Shown in pieces: positions 10,450-21,948 of a DNA stretch of 64,000 nucleotides. Every line of letters begins with the position of its first letter. Position 1 is the first letter of the stretch. The DNA is from Onchidella celtica. Its lineage: Eukaryota > Mollusca > Gastropoda > Systellommatophora > Onchidiidae. The stretch spans positions 20,416,043 through 20,480,042 of the forward strand of contig OZ007572.1 in the NCBI GenBank assembly GCA_963931925.1, read 5' to 3'. The notes under the pieces were generated by a model. It ran no database searches. It was not told where the DNA came from and saw nothing but the letters and a program-made list of their open reading frames with translations. The translations under genes and the position numbers were made by a program.

Positions 10450-12032
10450 GAGATAAAGGTAAACCAGTGGCAATTTTATTCACAGTCGTGATCAGTTTCC
10501 CCGTTTACTTTTATTCTTATTATCTTATGGTCCGGAAGAGTTACTATCAACAGAATAACGAAAATCATTCCAAATCCATTTGTGATTTTTTTTTCTCTTT
10601 TTTTTTTTACAGGACTGAGTCTGGATTATTCCGAACCACTTTGTCCGAATAGAGCTCTTTCTAAACGGTGACACAGATGTATAGCCCATTCCATTGCAAT
10701 GAAGTTTCGAAATTTTAAATTTTTCTTTCTTCCCCGTTTTTTTCTGTGGGAAAAGAATTATTGTCCTTTGAGTACATCCCGAAATTACTTGTGATGTTCA
10801 ACAAAACCAATTTTCTTTTCCTGCCCACTAGCAATCGATGAAATTTACAATTGGGTACAAAAACGCTTTTTCCGATATTTAATCCAGCTGCGCAATGGAT
10901 TAGCTGTCACATTAGCGCTCAAAGCAGATAGAATACGCGTGCTGCATCGGTAAAGATTGATATAAGCTTTCAACTCGAGATAGCGCGGCCATCAGGCGCA
11001 GAACAAACAGGGGAAAGTGGAAAAAATGGTCTAGGAGCAAATGAACACAATTCTTCTTCGTCTGTCTTTGCTTGATGTTCTCTTCAGAATAGAGTTCTTC
11101 CTGTCCTTGTTGCCATCTCCTGTCTTGCTTTGGTATCTACGCGTTCTTTTTCTGTTCAGTGGTCCTATTAAAATATCTTAAACCGTGCTGGTCATCGTTT
11201 TCTATTGTTCTTTCCATCTTTTCCTTTGGGCTTTTTTCTTCCTCTCTTTCTTTCTTTAATTCTTTTTTTTTTTCTGCCTTTCTCATGTTCTTTCTTTGTT
11301 TGTTTTTTTTTTTTTCTGTCTTTTAGGCCTTCATTCTTTTAAGGTTTTCTAGTTTTCTTCCATGTCCTCGAACTGTCTCGTTCACTTCTATTGAATGTAA
11401 AATATCACTTTGACAGTATAGATTTAACAGCCGCTTGTCGTGGACTTTATCAAAATTAATGTGATGTGACTTTTTTTGTTCTGATATTTTCTTTTTTCGT
11501 GCCTTTTCATAATCGAGTAATCAATGCTGCTCAATGAAGGCTCGAATCATCCTCCTTTCGTACAAATTATTACACAGAATCTGTTCACGAAACAATACGA
11601 TAAAATTTGTAAATCTAGAGTGATTTGAAAGGTGACTGAAGACATGCCAAGGTTCAACCCGATTCGTATGTTTGGGTAAAAATTACCCGAACAACAAGTT
11701 ATTGCCTTGTCATTTCTTTATCCTTTAGAATTTTTCTCCATGTAAAAGTCATGTATTGTCCAAAGACATCCCTGCCTAGGTCATGGTAACCTTAATTTAC
11801 ATTTTTGGTACACAAATATGCCCATGCCCATAAAAGCGCGCGACATTTTCGAAGTCGGTGGAGCCAGAAAGACCGGCAACGTACGTTTAGAACAAAAAAA
11901 AATTATTAGGAAGTCACTGTGGTCGAAAAAACCGGCATATGCAAATAGAGTCAAAATGGCAACGAACTAAGCGAGTCCAGCTTCAAATGGACCGTAGCAG
12001 GCATCACCCTCGTTGCTAATGGTTAATGTATT
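10450..12032. other. No gene recognised; T/C-rich stretch
   Basis: The pyrimidine-rich block at 11218-11330 (TTTCTTTC, TTTTTTTT runs) is the only distinctive feature. A small hairpin with GGGTAAAAATTACCC arms lies at about 11676-11690. No frame above 61 codons. Confidence 0.6.
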
Positions 12033-12370
12033 TTATGTATTCTCCAAGGACTTGCCCGCCCGTGCTATGGTTTCGTTCGTTCGTCCATTGCTCTCGATGA
12101 TGACTATGACTTCATCTTCTAATGGTTGGCGGAGTGAGTGTCTTCTAAGGTGGCTGGTAAGTCCAATTTGGGCACTGAACTATCTGCCACATGTTGTACA
12201 TTTCAGGCCGGTGGGTGGCTGGGAAGAAGAACTGGCTGCTCTTGCTTTCCTCGCTGTTCTCTTTCTTTCAGCGGCATTTTTCAGCTGACTTTGCCCCTTT
12301 CTTTATCAGTCTGCGCCATGCTGGTCGGCCTTAAGCAAGAGTTTTCCAGTGGCACTAATGGTTGACTTGC
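12033..12370 (-). mobile_element. Degenerate LINE C-terminal fragment with C2H2 finger
   Basis: Read on the minus strand, one frame gives GRPAWRRLIKKGAKSAEKC. A frameshift near 12275 follows, then AAERKRTARKARAASSSS, a finger CTTCGR(stop)FSAQIGLTSHLRRH and a tail ending at the TAA at 12033-12035. The order DRPAWR / basic helix / C-X2-C-X12-H-X3-H is the usual C-terminus of a large class of animal endonuclease-reverse-transcriptase LINEs. A stop interrupts the finger and a frameshift separates the two halves, so this is a pseudogene remnant. It is related in layout to 23138-23440, but the residues differ enough to be another lineage. Confidence 0.85.
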
Positions 12371-12612
12371 AGCTGCCGAGAACGCAGTCATTTGTTTTGT
12401 TAAAAAACATTTATCGCTGAGATGATACCGTCTGCTTTTTAATATCACGTTCCTATTATTCGAACCCGTTAGAGCCATATCGAAGTGTTTTGTGTCGGAT
12501 TTGACTCAAAGTTAAACTTCCATTGAATCAATTAGCGAGACAGGCTTGTTTCAGTCTCACTAGTGCAGGGGGTGGGGGGGGGGCATGACCCATTGCACTA
12601 CGAGCCCGTATA

Positions 12613-12872
12613 GCTGTACCTATTATGAAACCTCGCAAATGCCTTCGCTCAATTGCGATTGACAACCCAGTTGTTGCCATGCTGATACATGAATTTCTTG
12701 AAGTATATTTTATTTCGTGTATTGAATAAGGGTAAAAACGATATTTCAGATATTCATTGATACAGATTAACATGTATTTAAAATAAGAAATATATATCTC
12801 AAGTAAAACAGTTTTTCTTTCTCCTGCAAAAATAACCCCTTCGCACTTACGCGGACTCGTGATAGGGCCAGC
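12613..12872 (+). mobile_element. Family D inverted-repeat element, copy 1
   Basis: 260 bp with inverted ends: GCTGTACCTATTATGAAACC on the left, and a right end (GCGGACTCGTGATAGGGCCAGC) complementary to it. The interior shares GAATTTCTTGAAG, TATTTAAA and AAGTAAA blocks with the copy at 63387-63643 in the same order. Non-coding. Flanks show no clear target duplication. Confidence 0.8.
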
Positions 12873-13168
12873 CAGCGATAGTCCATGTTAACAGACGGAA
12901 ATTTTCATGTTAATTAACAGCTTTTTCTGTATAACTACAATGTGCTAAATTTACACCACGTACTTTGCCCCTCTTAGTTATTCTCTTTTGTCTCTCCATA
13001 TTAATTAATATTTCATTATCCTCTTCCTCATCTTTCTATCTCTGTTGTAATCACAGCCGTCTCCGGTCTCCGGTTGCATTAACAAACAAACAAACAAACG
13101 AAAAATCACTTTATCTTCAATAATCGTAGACAACGTTTCCCTGATGCACTAGAGTGCACGGTCTATAA

Positions 13169-13292
13169 CACTGGTTCTCAACCTGTTTCAGGCAACCGGC
13201 CCTTCAGGCTGCAGATTTCCTTTTAGTGATCGGAAAACAAAATCGAGAGGGGGGGGGGGAAGGGTTGTCATCGACCAGGCTGAGAACCACTG
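13169..13292 (+). mobile_element. Short hAT (Charlie-like) MITE
   Basis: 124 bp with inverted ends CACTGGTTCTCAACC and GGCTGAGAACCACTG. Flanking octamers GTCTATAA (13161-13168) and TTCTAAGA (13293-13300) fit the NTCTANNN target preference of Charlie-type hAT elements but are not identical. The middle contains a G10 run. The ends match those of the larger elements at 17748-18226 and 42417-42899, so this is probably an internally deleted relative. Confidence 0.85.
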
Positions 13293-13330
13293 TTCTAAGA
13301 AATATTCCTCAGGACACAGTACAGTCTTCC

Positions 13331-13365
13331 TCTCGCTCTCTCTCTCTCTCTCTTTCACTCTTACT
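13331..13365 (+). repeat. (CT)n microsatellite
   Basis: Run of CTCTCT immediately after the hAT MITE. Confidence 0.9.
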
Positions 13366-13765
13366 ATTACTCTTAGGATTCGCATACAGATTGATGCAGC
13401 TGGTATATTAAGCCACCGTTCTCACACCACTATTCGTATATCTCTTATTGTAAGTGAACATTTCTGTTCATTGCCGTAATGGCCTCATGTACAGCTTTCC
13501 TGGAAACCGTTTCGAGAGATACGTGCAATTAATTTTCCACAGTTAAGAGCCACTTGTCTCGTCCTAACGTCTTACTGTCGGCGAAATGTCGAGAAACCAT
13601 TTCCTTGCAAACCGCACCTTGCAAACTACGGCCAGCTGGTCTTCTTTGCTGAGAAATCAAAATTCCAGAGCTTGAAGCTTAATAGTCTTCAGCACATACT
13701 TTACAGTATTGGCCTTTTCTCGTCAGGCTTTGTAACTTTTATCTGATCTTATCTATAGAAATATG

Positions 13766-13870
13766 ATGACTCCAAGTTAGTCCAAAATAAGATAACGCAA
13801 AAACTGTGAGAAGCGCAAAGAGGCCGTTATCGTGCCGACGAGCCGTTAAATCCAAACCGAAACTCAAATT
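13766..13870 (+). repeat. Dispersed repeat 3'-end fragment, third copy
   Basis: Contains AAAAACTGTGAGAAGCGCAA, CGTTATCGTGCCGACGAGCC and a CCAAACCGAAACTC tail. These align with 331-394 and 4890-4978. This is the longest copy at its 5' side. Confidence 0.55.
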
Positions 13871-14560
13871 TTCCAGCACCAGAAATTTTACTGAATTAAT
13901 CTTTTCATGTCTGAATACAATATTACACTATGGTCATACAAGAGTATCTTGCATTAGCACACCTGTTATCTATAGTCAATCACCCTGATCAGTTGTATCT
14001 ACTCGTTCATCTTCTGTTTGGCGGTTCTATTTTTATATCTTTAAAACAGCCGACATCATAATTATTCTCCTTTCAGCTGTTTTCTTTCTATCTTCCTTTC
14101 CTTAGTCTTTTTTTCTTCTTTCTCTCTTTCTTTCTTCTTTTCCTCTGTCTTCCTTCCTTTCTTTCTTTCCTTTTCCTTACTCTTTCTTTCTTTACTTGCG
14201 GCCTTTATGTGCGCTGGTTGTCTTTATACAATTTTATTAACATTAACTTGATCCTGGAGAACTGCAAAATAAATGTCAAAAGAACTTGACCCCATGGACA
14301 CTACTGCTCCAGATATGAATCTTCCGGTCCCTTCATTCTCGAGATTTCCATTAAGGAGGGCAATATTCATTCTGAAAGGAGAAAAGTATGAAACAAACGC
14401 AAAAATAATGTTTTAAAAACATTATGCCCAGTGACTCGCGCACACGCAGCCTGTACAGACGCTTGGCCGGTCTAAACCTAAGCCAGATCAAATGATAGAA
14501 AAATCCTCATTAACTTAAACTCATAACTTTGGCACATTCTCTCCTCCGTCTCGATTTATA
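13871..14560. other. No gene recognised; polypyrimidine block
   Basis: TTTC/CTTT-rich block at about 14075-14200. A near-perfect palindrome, ATAATGTTTTAAAAACATTAT-like, lies at about 14406-14426. No convincing frame. Confidence 0.6.
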
Positions 14561-14579
14561 GATGTGGAGAAAATCTTGG

Positions 14580-15074
14580 TAGGATTCTGTTCCTCTCTCT
14601 CTCCCCCGTCTTATTCCTCTCTCTGTCTCTGTGTGTGTGTGTGTGTCTGTCTGACTTTCTGTCTTTCTCTCTCTGACTTTCAGTCTCTCTGTCTCTCTCT
14701 CTGCGTTTCTGTCTGTCTCTCTTTCTCTGTGTTTCTGTCTTTCCCTCTCTCTGTGGCTCTGACTCTCTCTCTCTCTGTCTCTCTCTCTGCGTTTCTGTCT
14801 CTCTCTCTCTCTCTCCCTCTGTGTTTCTGTCTTTCCCTTCTCTGCGTGTTTCTCTCTGTGGCTCTGACTCTCTCTCTCTCTCTCTCTCTGACTTTCAGTC
14901 TCTCTGCGTTTCTGTCTGTCTGTCTCTCTCTCTGCGTTTCTGTCTTTCCCTCTCTCTGCGTGTTTCTCTCTGTGGCTTTGACTCTGTCTGTTGCACTCAG
15001 TGTCTGTCTATTGGCCTGTCTTATCTGTCTGTCTCTCTGTCTGTCTTTCTCTCTCTCTCTCCCCCTCTCTCTCC

Positions 15075-15109
<35 letters not shown>

Positions 15110-15113
15110 CCAC
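14580..15113 (+). repeat. Long CT/CTGT polypyrimidine tract
   Basis: More than 500 bp of CTCTCTGTCTCT-type sequence with recurring longer phrases such as CTCTGCGTTTCTGTCTGTCT and CTCTCTGTGGCTCTGACTCT. The latter shows that the tract partly grew by duplicating 60-120-bp segments. The 185-codon and 106-codon Ser/Leu/Cys-rich frames over it are repeat translations. Confidence 0.95.
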
Positions 15114-15760
15114 ATGTTTAGCTGGTCCTATTATTTCTTAATTATTTTTCAATTCTTAATATAATATTACACCCGACGCATGTCATTTAAACAAAAATAA
15201 AAGGTGCATTATAGAAGCAACAAATCAGACACAAAGGTTAAACTAACCCCAGTTTCACCGAAACATAAATAAATCAGCCCAAACTGGCCACTCTGATAAT
15301 GCAGAGAAAGTCCATTAAACGATGCGTCATCACGCTCTCCGGAAGGGAAAATATCCAGAAAATTCAACCGCAATGTTTCTCTTTCTCCGGCCAGCCGGGC
15401 CGTTACGATAATAATTATTGTGCTTTTCTGAACGTTCATCCGTGGCATTCGGAGCCGACAATATTAATGTGCATGTCTTAACAGGTTAAAAATATAACGG
15501 TAGAGAAATGTGATCTTTTATGAATGATGAATGACTCTGACGAAGCAAAATGAATTGCGATTGTTTACTGCAATCATGATCCGTGATGTTATCATTTTAT
15601 ACCCTTCATCTTTCCCCTGTCGTGACATATTATATTTACAAACACTCCCTGATTGCAATAGAGAGTATTAATGGACATTTATATTTGTTTGGCAGTAAAA
15701 ATATGGACGAGAGAGGCAGAATTATGGAAAGATTAACTGGGATACTTGTAAGGAAGCGTT
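15114..15760. other. No gene or element recognised
   Basis: Mixed-composition DNA. Overlapping opposite-strand frames at 15209-15481 (60-79 codons) show no domain or coding bias. Confidence 0.55.
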
Positions 15761-15762
15761 TT

Positions 15763-15955
15763 TTTTTCTCTCTTTTTCTGTTGTCTGTCCGCCAGTCAGT
15801 CGGTCAGTCTGTCTGTCTATTTGGATGCCTTTCAGTATAGCTGTCCGACTTTCCTCTTTCTTCTCTCTGTCTCCCTTTTTTTTTCTCTCTGCCTCTCCAC
15901 CACTCCCACTCTCCCTTCTCTTCCCTCCCTTCTCTCTTTTCTCCCTGTCTCTGTC
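15763..15955 (+). repeat. CT/GTCT-rich tract
   Basis: T run, then CTGTCTGTC and CTCTCC-type pyrimidine repeats. Confidence 0.9.
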
Positions 15956-16790
15956 ATCTTGCTAGTCACATTGAATAAAATAATGTATTCATCATTTCCA
16001 AATATTATACCAAATTTTTTAGAAAATCTCCACATTTGCCATCAAAATAATATAGTTATACTGGTGACTCGTACAATAATGAAAAATGGAGCGTTGTATA
16101 AATAAATATGCATGAATAAACAATAATAATAGTTGCAACTTCAGTGCTGAATTGTTCCCCCATATTTCTATGAATATAGATATTGATAGACATAGCTAAA
16201 TAAATTCTGCGGCGTTCTTGTCTTTTTTGTTAAAAGCCGGAGTTCTGTGACGTATTACCGTTCCAGACATGTCACTTCGGGCCGTAGAAGGTTAAAACAG
16301 TTTTATAATATTATCTATCCCGGAAATCTACCATTCGAATTGTGATATTCGAAATGTAAAAACCCACCGAAAAACTGTGGGGTCGCAGCAAGGCTATAAG
16401 CAATGTCAAAATTGGGCAAAAAAAAAAAGTTGTATATAGCAAAGCTCCGCGTAAGAAATAAACCCAAACGATACAATGCAAACTAAAAGAGAAGACAGAA
16501 AATGGCAAGCGCCTTTATCAAGTGGGGGAAAAAAAAGAGAAAAAACAACAACAGAATAAAAAAGGGAAATCGAACAGATAAAACAATCGAACAATGAAAG
16601 ATTTCAATAGGAAATGAATAGAATCTAAACAGAATATGTTTAATTAACTGCGAGTTCTTGCTTGGTAAATATAGTAAGGTAGTCCAATAGAAAATAATAT
16701 AATTATAATGGAGATAATAATAATGGAGATCATTTTTTGCTCTAGGCGTTGTACAGAAAGTCTTGTTCTCTCAATTTGCATATCTCTCAC
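15956..16790. other. No gene recognised
   Basis: AT-rich with two A-rich blocks (16411-16428 and 16528-16565). Two short minus-strand frames (16311-16594) are hydrophobic only because of T-rich codons. Confidence 0.55.
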
Positions 16791-16792
16791 GC

Positions 16793-16812
16793 TCTCTTTC
16801 TTTCTCTCACCC

Positions 16813-16847
<35 letters not shown>

Positions 16848-16870
16848 GCTCTTTCTACCTCTCTCTATCC
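16793..16870 (+). repeat. C-run plus (CT)n microsatellite
   Basis: CACC followed by about 13 C and a CTCTCT run. Confidence 0.95.
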
Positions 16871-16970
16871 CAGAGCAAATTGTAACGCAGCCTGTTAGTT
16901 TACAACCAAAGATTGTAGACATTCTTTGTTCACAACAGTTCACAACTCACAACTTGTATTCTAAAGTATT

Positions 16971-17739
16971 ATAATAATATTTGAATATAATTATATTAAT
17001 ATTTATTTTTAATACATTTTTGTTGGTGATATAGGGATAAATTTTAATCTATTAATTTTAATTTCAATTTTAATTTTTCAATTTAACTATCAAAATAAAA
17101 GGAACAGAGAAGCACAATACAGCACAAAGAGGTACGCGACCAGTATAGATCTAGTAGTAAGAAATGGACGAAATATAAAAACCACAGCTACCACTCCTAC
17201 CACCTCCGCACCCGGCCTCTTTTCCTGGCTGTTTGTTAGGGGACCGTCGGCTGATTACAGAGCTGAATAGAGCAAATACTGAGTTGTTTTCACTGTTTAG
17301 TTACGGCTTACTGTGTAAACTACCACGGTCCCGTAACAACAGTTTTTCTCTTTACCTACGGATGACCAGTGCGGTGGATCACAGAAGATGAAACATCACC
17401 AACAAGAAACTTGGAATGACTTCTTGAATGTGTCCGCAGTTACTTGAAATCGGTCAGAAACCAATTAATTTCATTCGTATCCAATCTCAATAATTAATTT
17501 GGACAGTCACAGTTCCATAAATGGGGATTTAAGTATTTATAGTGTGTTCTGTATACATTCGGGGTAAATTTTGATGAGTTTGTCATTCTTTTGGAAAGGG
17601 ATTATCTATGATGAAGCAAACAGCTATTTCTTCAGCATAATTATTCAGGATTATCTTAAATCCAACACTACAGATTGACATTTCCTCAGGATTTCTAATG
17701 AAGGTACAATTAGGCCTCAGTGTTTCTTCGGGTTCATTC
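16971..17739. other. No gene or element recognised
   Basis: AT-rich 5' part (TTTTAATTTCAATTTTAA at about 17050-17085), then ordinary unique-looking DNA up to the hAT MITE. Confidence 0.55.
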
Positions 17740-17747
17740 GGCTAGGT

Positions 17748-18226
17748 CACTGATTCACAACGTGGGCGATGTCAAACACAACCCCCCCCCCCCCAGCGAT
17801 CTTGATTTCCGGGGGCGGGGGCGGGGGGGGGGGGGGTAGAAAAGGAAGAAAAAGGCGACAAGGGGGCCAAAAACGATTAAGGCAGCCGGGGGGGGGGGTG
17901 GGGGTGGGCGCAGGGGGCGAAAACATGATTGGAGGACGATACGATTTGAGTGTATACGTATATACAGGGCACCACTGACTTGTTCAACGGCACCCTTAGA
18001 TGGGTTTTATGAATAGAGAAAGTCTATTTGTTTAGTTCATTTGATAAAGAATGGTTTTTGTTTTACGGTGACTAAATAAACACACCAATTGACATCAATA
18101 AAGCTTTGAAAAACTTCTTGTGAAATGTATCTGCTGGGCTTGAGTAGGGGTTACAGAGGGAGGGGCGATGACCGAAAATGCGGAGTCTGAGGGGGGCGAT
18201 TGCCTGAAAGAGATTGAGAACCATTG
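17748..18226 (+). mobile_element. hAT (Charlie-like) MITE with perfect 8-bp target duplication
   Basis: 479 bp. Left end CACTGATTCACAACGTGGGC. The right end (CCTGAAAGAGATTGAGAACCATTG) is its imperfect reverse complement. Identical octamers GGCTAGGT flank it at 17740-17747 and 18227-18234. The interior carries C and G runs (17781-17793; 17825-17837; 17888-17899), and its GGGGGCGGGGGC plus AAAGGCGACAAG segment matches the reverse complement of the element at 42417-42899, so they are the same family inserted in opposite orientation. No transposase frame; the 69-codon Gly-rich frame is a G-run artefact. Confidence 0.93.
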
Positions 18227-18234
18227 GGCTAGGT

Positions 18235-19097
18235 ACTTAGAACTTGTCAGCTTTTATGAATATGGTACCGTCTTATTACCTGCCATGAAGATGAGGTACC
18301 TAATCTATGTTCTAAGGCAGCGGCGATGTCTATTTCAGATTTTGCTGGGTAGAGCTTCCATTTTAACTTGGCATGCTCAAGTTTGAATTTAAATGGCAAA
18401 TTCAAAAGCCAAGCACAGTAACACATATCAGAAAATACACATTTGTTTAAACAAGAATATTCGGTTATTGGGCACAGGTATGCCACAAAAACTTTTAAAA
18501 AAACAATAACAACAAACACAATTACGGAAGATCTGAAGGATCGCAGAGGGGCTTAGAACAAAGTCAAAGTGTGGGGGGAAAAGAACGACAAAAAATGTCA
18601 TTTGTTGCAAAATCCCGCGTTAGAAACAAACTATATAAAGAAGCTTTACGATAAATCCACGAGAAAATTGGATATTAGTACAACTAGCTACTATTCATTT
18701 GAATGTATTTTGGTTTTGCCCGTGGTAAGGGGGGGGGGGTGAAGAAGTTAGCTTTCGGCCTTCAAAGACTTTCATATGACAAAACAAAAAAGTACACAGT
18801 GAAACAATGTTGGAAAAATCATTCTAATGAATAGCAGCACTTAGCTGTGCGAGTCGGTCTTACCAAAACCACTCACATTCCACGCTATAATACATTTTAA
18901 CAATATGGGATAAATCGAGCTTTCTGGGGGGTATTTTAGGATTTGTTGGGCCCCAGGTGTGAGGGTGGTTTTAATACAGTAACGGCTTGTCAGTATCTGT
19001 AATTAACCACAAAGTTGCAAGTAGGATGCTTTGAACACTGCTATCGATTTTCAAACTTCAGAGTGAATTCAGCGAGTGGAATTCTCTTTAATTAACT
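18235..19097. other. No gene or element recognised
   Basis: Ordinary DNA with a G run at about 18729-18739. The 60-90-codon frames here overlap on opposite strands and lack any recognisable motif. Confidence 0.55.
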
Positions 19098-19365
19098 GGG
19101 GGCGGTTTTTGGAATGTAACAAAATAGTTTAACTGGAACGTTCGTTGGGACATAATGAGCATTCAAAACCGAGGATTAGTCTTTTGACTTGAGACTGTCC
19201 TAAATACTCTAGAAGAAAGTGGGGGGGGGGGGGGCAGTTTCTTGAATGTAACAAATAGTTCATCTGGACCGTTCCCGTTCTGGCATATGAGCACTCAAAA
19301 TCGTGATTTAGTGTTTGACTTAAGGCTGTCCTAAATACTCTAGAAGAGGGTGAGTGGCGGGGGCG
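19098..19365 (+). repeat. Diverged tandem duplication, ~130-bp unit with G runs
   Basis: Two head-to-tail copies share GAATGTAACAAA-TAGTT, CTGGA-CGTTC, ATGAGCA-TCAAAA and CTGTCCTAAATACTCTAGAA blocks in order. Each unit begins at a G-rich junction, and the second boundary is a run of about 14 G (19221-19234). The G run may mark the duplication breakpoint. Confidence 0.88.
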
Positions 19366-19930
19366 GGTGCCCCCAGGGAACAAAAAGCGTACTTGGTGAA
19401 AGATTTTTGGTTTGGTTATAATTATGCTATATATTACTATTTTTATTTTATGTATATTTCAGCAAATGAGTAGCATGGCAGGATCATGTGAAAGTCGAAT
19501 ATAGGTTAAGTATCTCATTAAACAATCTAATCTAATAGTGCGTGCAAAATGCCACTTGGAGTTTTGAAACAGCAATTAGTTATTGTCATGAACATTAGCC
19601 CGTCTAATGACTATACGCTTTTACTGGGGGAGGGGGGGGGGGGGAGGGGTTGAGTCAAGAAATTACCAAGTTGGAACCTGAGCACTTTGGGGATGGCCCC
19701 CAATTCAACATGAAGGAGCTGCCCGAGAACGCTATTGTTTACAAGGGTTAACAGCGGAGAAAACTTCAGCTGGCAAAATCAATTGTTGTGTTGAGAGAAA
19801 CTTTACACTTGTTGAGTCCTAAAAAGCCCGGCGAAAATCCTGCATTGAATGTCAGACTCCAGATTGGTTGTGGTTTGTTTGCTTGGGTAAAATTATATCC
19901 ACTCTTTGTATCCAGGGCAGTGTTTGTTCA
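19366..19930. other. No gene recognised; G-run at 19626-19647
   Basis: G-rich patch GGGGGAGGGGGGGGGGGGGA in otherwise plain DNA. Nothing else. Confidence 0.55.
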
Positions 19931-19931
19931 T

Positions 19932-20140
19932 GAGAGAGAGTGAGTGAGAAAAAGAGAGAGAGGGAGGGAGTAAGATTGAGAGCGGAAGAGACAAAAAGGG
20001 TAAGAGAGAAAGAGGGAGGAGAGAGAGAGAGAGACCGAGACGCAGAGACAGACAGACACACACACACACATGACACACACACACACACACACAGAGAAAC
20101 AGAGAGAGAGAGAGAGAGAGAGAGTATGCATGTTGGTGTG

Positions 20141-20199
<59 letters not shown>

Positions 20200-20345
20200 C
20201 CGACAGACAGAGGGAAAGACAGACAAAGGCAGGGGGTGAGGCAGAGAGAGATAGATAGATAGAGAAAAACAGAGGGAGAATGAGAGAGTGACACAGAGAA
20301 ACATACAGAGACACGGAGGGGGTAGGGTGGGGTGGGGGGGGGGGT
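19932..20345 (+). repeat. Long GA/CA purine-rich tract ending in G run
   Basis: GAGAGA blocks interleaved with CACACA (20060-20094) and GATAGATAG, ending in GGTGGGGTGGGGGGGGGG. The minus-strand Ser/Leu-rich frames of 128-172 codons are repeat artefacts. Confidence 0.95.
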
Positions 20346-20349
20346 AGTT

Positions 20350-20970
20350 TCGGTTTTGTTAATTAAGAGCCAGCAAAAAAATAGGGTAACAAACAACAAC
20401 AACAAAAACAAGACCAGGCTGACATTTCGGTTGTGAAACTGAGAGGTAAGAACAAAATAGAACTGGTGGCATTTCGCTGAGATTGCAAGACCGCACGATC
20501 CATTTGCATGTACGTAATCATGAAAACCTCATTTATTTATGTAAGGAAACAACAAACAAAATACAAAAACTCAGCGATGTTTCTCACCGGCCAAGTGCAG
20601 ACATCCTTGCATCACCCTGTGCCGATTCTTTTGGATCTGAAGTGATGCTTTTTGAACATTTCACCAATAAACTGGTCTGGAAGTATTTTTTTCCCCTTTT
20701 AAAAGATTGCTTGATTCACAATTTTTAAGCCGAGCGTTCAACTTCTGTCTGCACCAAATGTGGACTTTTCTTGTGATAGATCTTTTTCGTTGCAGGAAGA
20801 GCGCGTGTAGAACACCAATGTGCACGGAGGATTGTATTTGACATAATTTCGGTTGGATGCGATTTCTCTGCTAAGAAAGGAGTGCGGATTTTCAGGTGGA
20901 TTCGTTTCGGCCTGAAGTCGTGCTTTTTTGAGTTTTACACTCCGTGGAAGGGGACATTTACTCCTAAGGG
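20350..20970. other. No confirmed gene; one unexplained 81-codon frame
   Basis: A plus-strand frame at 20483-20728 contains HRPSADILASPCADSF followed by FEHFTNKL. This faintly resembles the F-x-x-F-x-x-K-I stretch near the start of LINE reverse transcriptases. The resemblance is too weak to call. The rest is unremarkable. Confidence 0.4.
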
Positions 20971-20971
20971 A

Positions 20972-21175
20972 AGTATCAAACTTAGCCGGGAACGGCACTG
21001 CCATTTGCTGCCAGCAAATTGTACACCAGAGAAATAATGGCACAAGCTGACTGTGTCTGACTGGGCTTAGTATGATAGGGTCTTCCCGGATTTACTATGA
21101 CAGAATAGGAAATTATGCTGTGCATTACTTATCTGCCGGCAGCTGGGTGTGCCGTTCTGGGCTTGATATGATAAC
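20972..21175 (+). mobile_element. Family E inverted-repeat element, copy 1
   Basis: About 204 bp with outer ends TATCAAACTTAGCCGGGAAC and its near complement ending TCTGGGCTTGATATGATA. Next to these are inner GGCACTGCC / GTGTGCCG arms. It shares CCAGCAAATTGTA, AGAAATAATG and GCTGACTGTGTCTGAC with 39732-39920 in the same order. Non-coding. Confidence 0.75.
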
Positions 21176-21945
21176 TCGCTAAAAGAAAAGGATAGTTGCT
21201 CTGAAAAGCCACATTGCGTGCACACATAATTCACTGTTATCTTTATTCTCCCTGAGTTTTATACAATCCCCCACACTTGGCTTAAAGAACAAGCGAACGA
21301 CAATTTTTGCTCCAAATAATTCGCTCAAAACACACTCTGATACCTCTTTATCACATCGGCACTGATATTTTCTACATAGACAATGATTTTGTGGGTTTAT
21401 TTTGTTAAAGAAAAAAGCTTACAAATGCCACCGGGTTTTCGCGGTGACTTGCCACGATTTGTGGGCTACGTCACAAACACCTTAGCAATCCCCTTAATTT
21501 CAACGTTCACTTGCACTTTAAGACACTTGTAAAAGAACATGAAAGGCGTAATCACATGGTCCATTTGATTTTCAATGATTAACGGTAGGCTATGTATGTA
21601 TTTGGACCGAGGACAAATTTACAATTTGACACAAAGTGATGTTCGGTTAGACAGGGCATTCTTTAGTTCTATTCAGTTTCAAGCCAGCTACAGTCAACTT
21701 TGGAAGACATCAAAACCGTTTTTAGATATATCAATAATCAGAAGGTTTCATTATGGATGCAAAATTATGGAAAATATGCACAGACGCCTATAGAGGTTAT
21801 TTATGGCGTGATAAGTAATAGAATAAAATATTGTTTAGGTAATATGGCGAAATGTTCACAAAACTTCAGAAATTCAGTCTGGAACAAAATAATCTGAACG
21901 TAGCGAAGTCGAATGTTGCGAAACAGCAGAAGAGGGCTGTGACTT
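21176..21945. other. No gene or element recognised
   Basis: Frames at 21575-21793 and 21700-21897 (72 and 65 codons) overlap in different frames and show no recognisable product. Confidence 0.5.
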
Positions 21946-21948
21946 CGG

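Noticed and set aside
9896..10473. 165- to 179-codon frames on both strands
   Set aside because: Open only because the 42-bp minisatellite is a multiple of three without stops; no flanking coding signal.
14564..15141. 185-codon Ser/Leu/Cys-rich frame
   Set aside because: Lies entirely in a CT/CTGT tract; same explanation for similar frames at 2008-2310, 19852-20411, 33157-33585, 55508-56048 and 58724-59109.
20483..20728. Possible reverse-transcriptase N-terminal remnant
   Set aside because: Only a faint F-x-x-F-x-x-K-like resemblance; no neighbouring RT motif.
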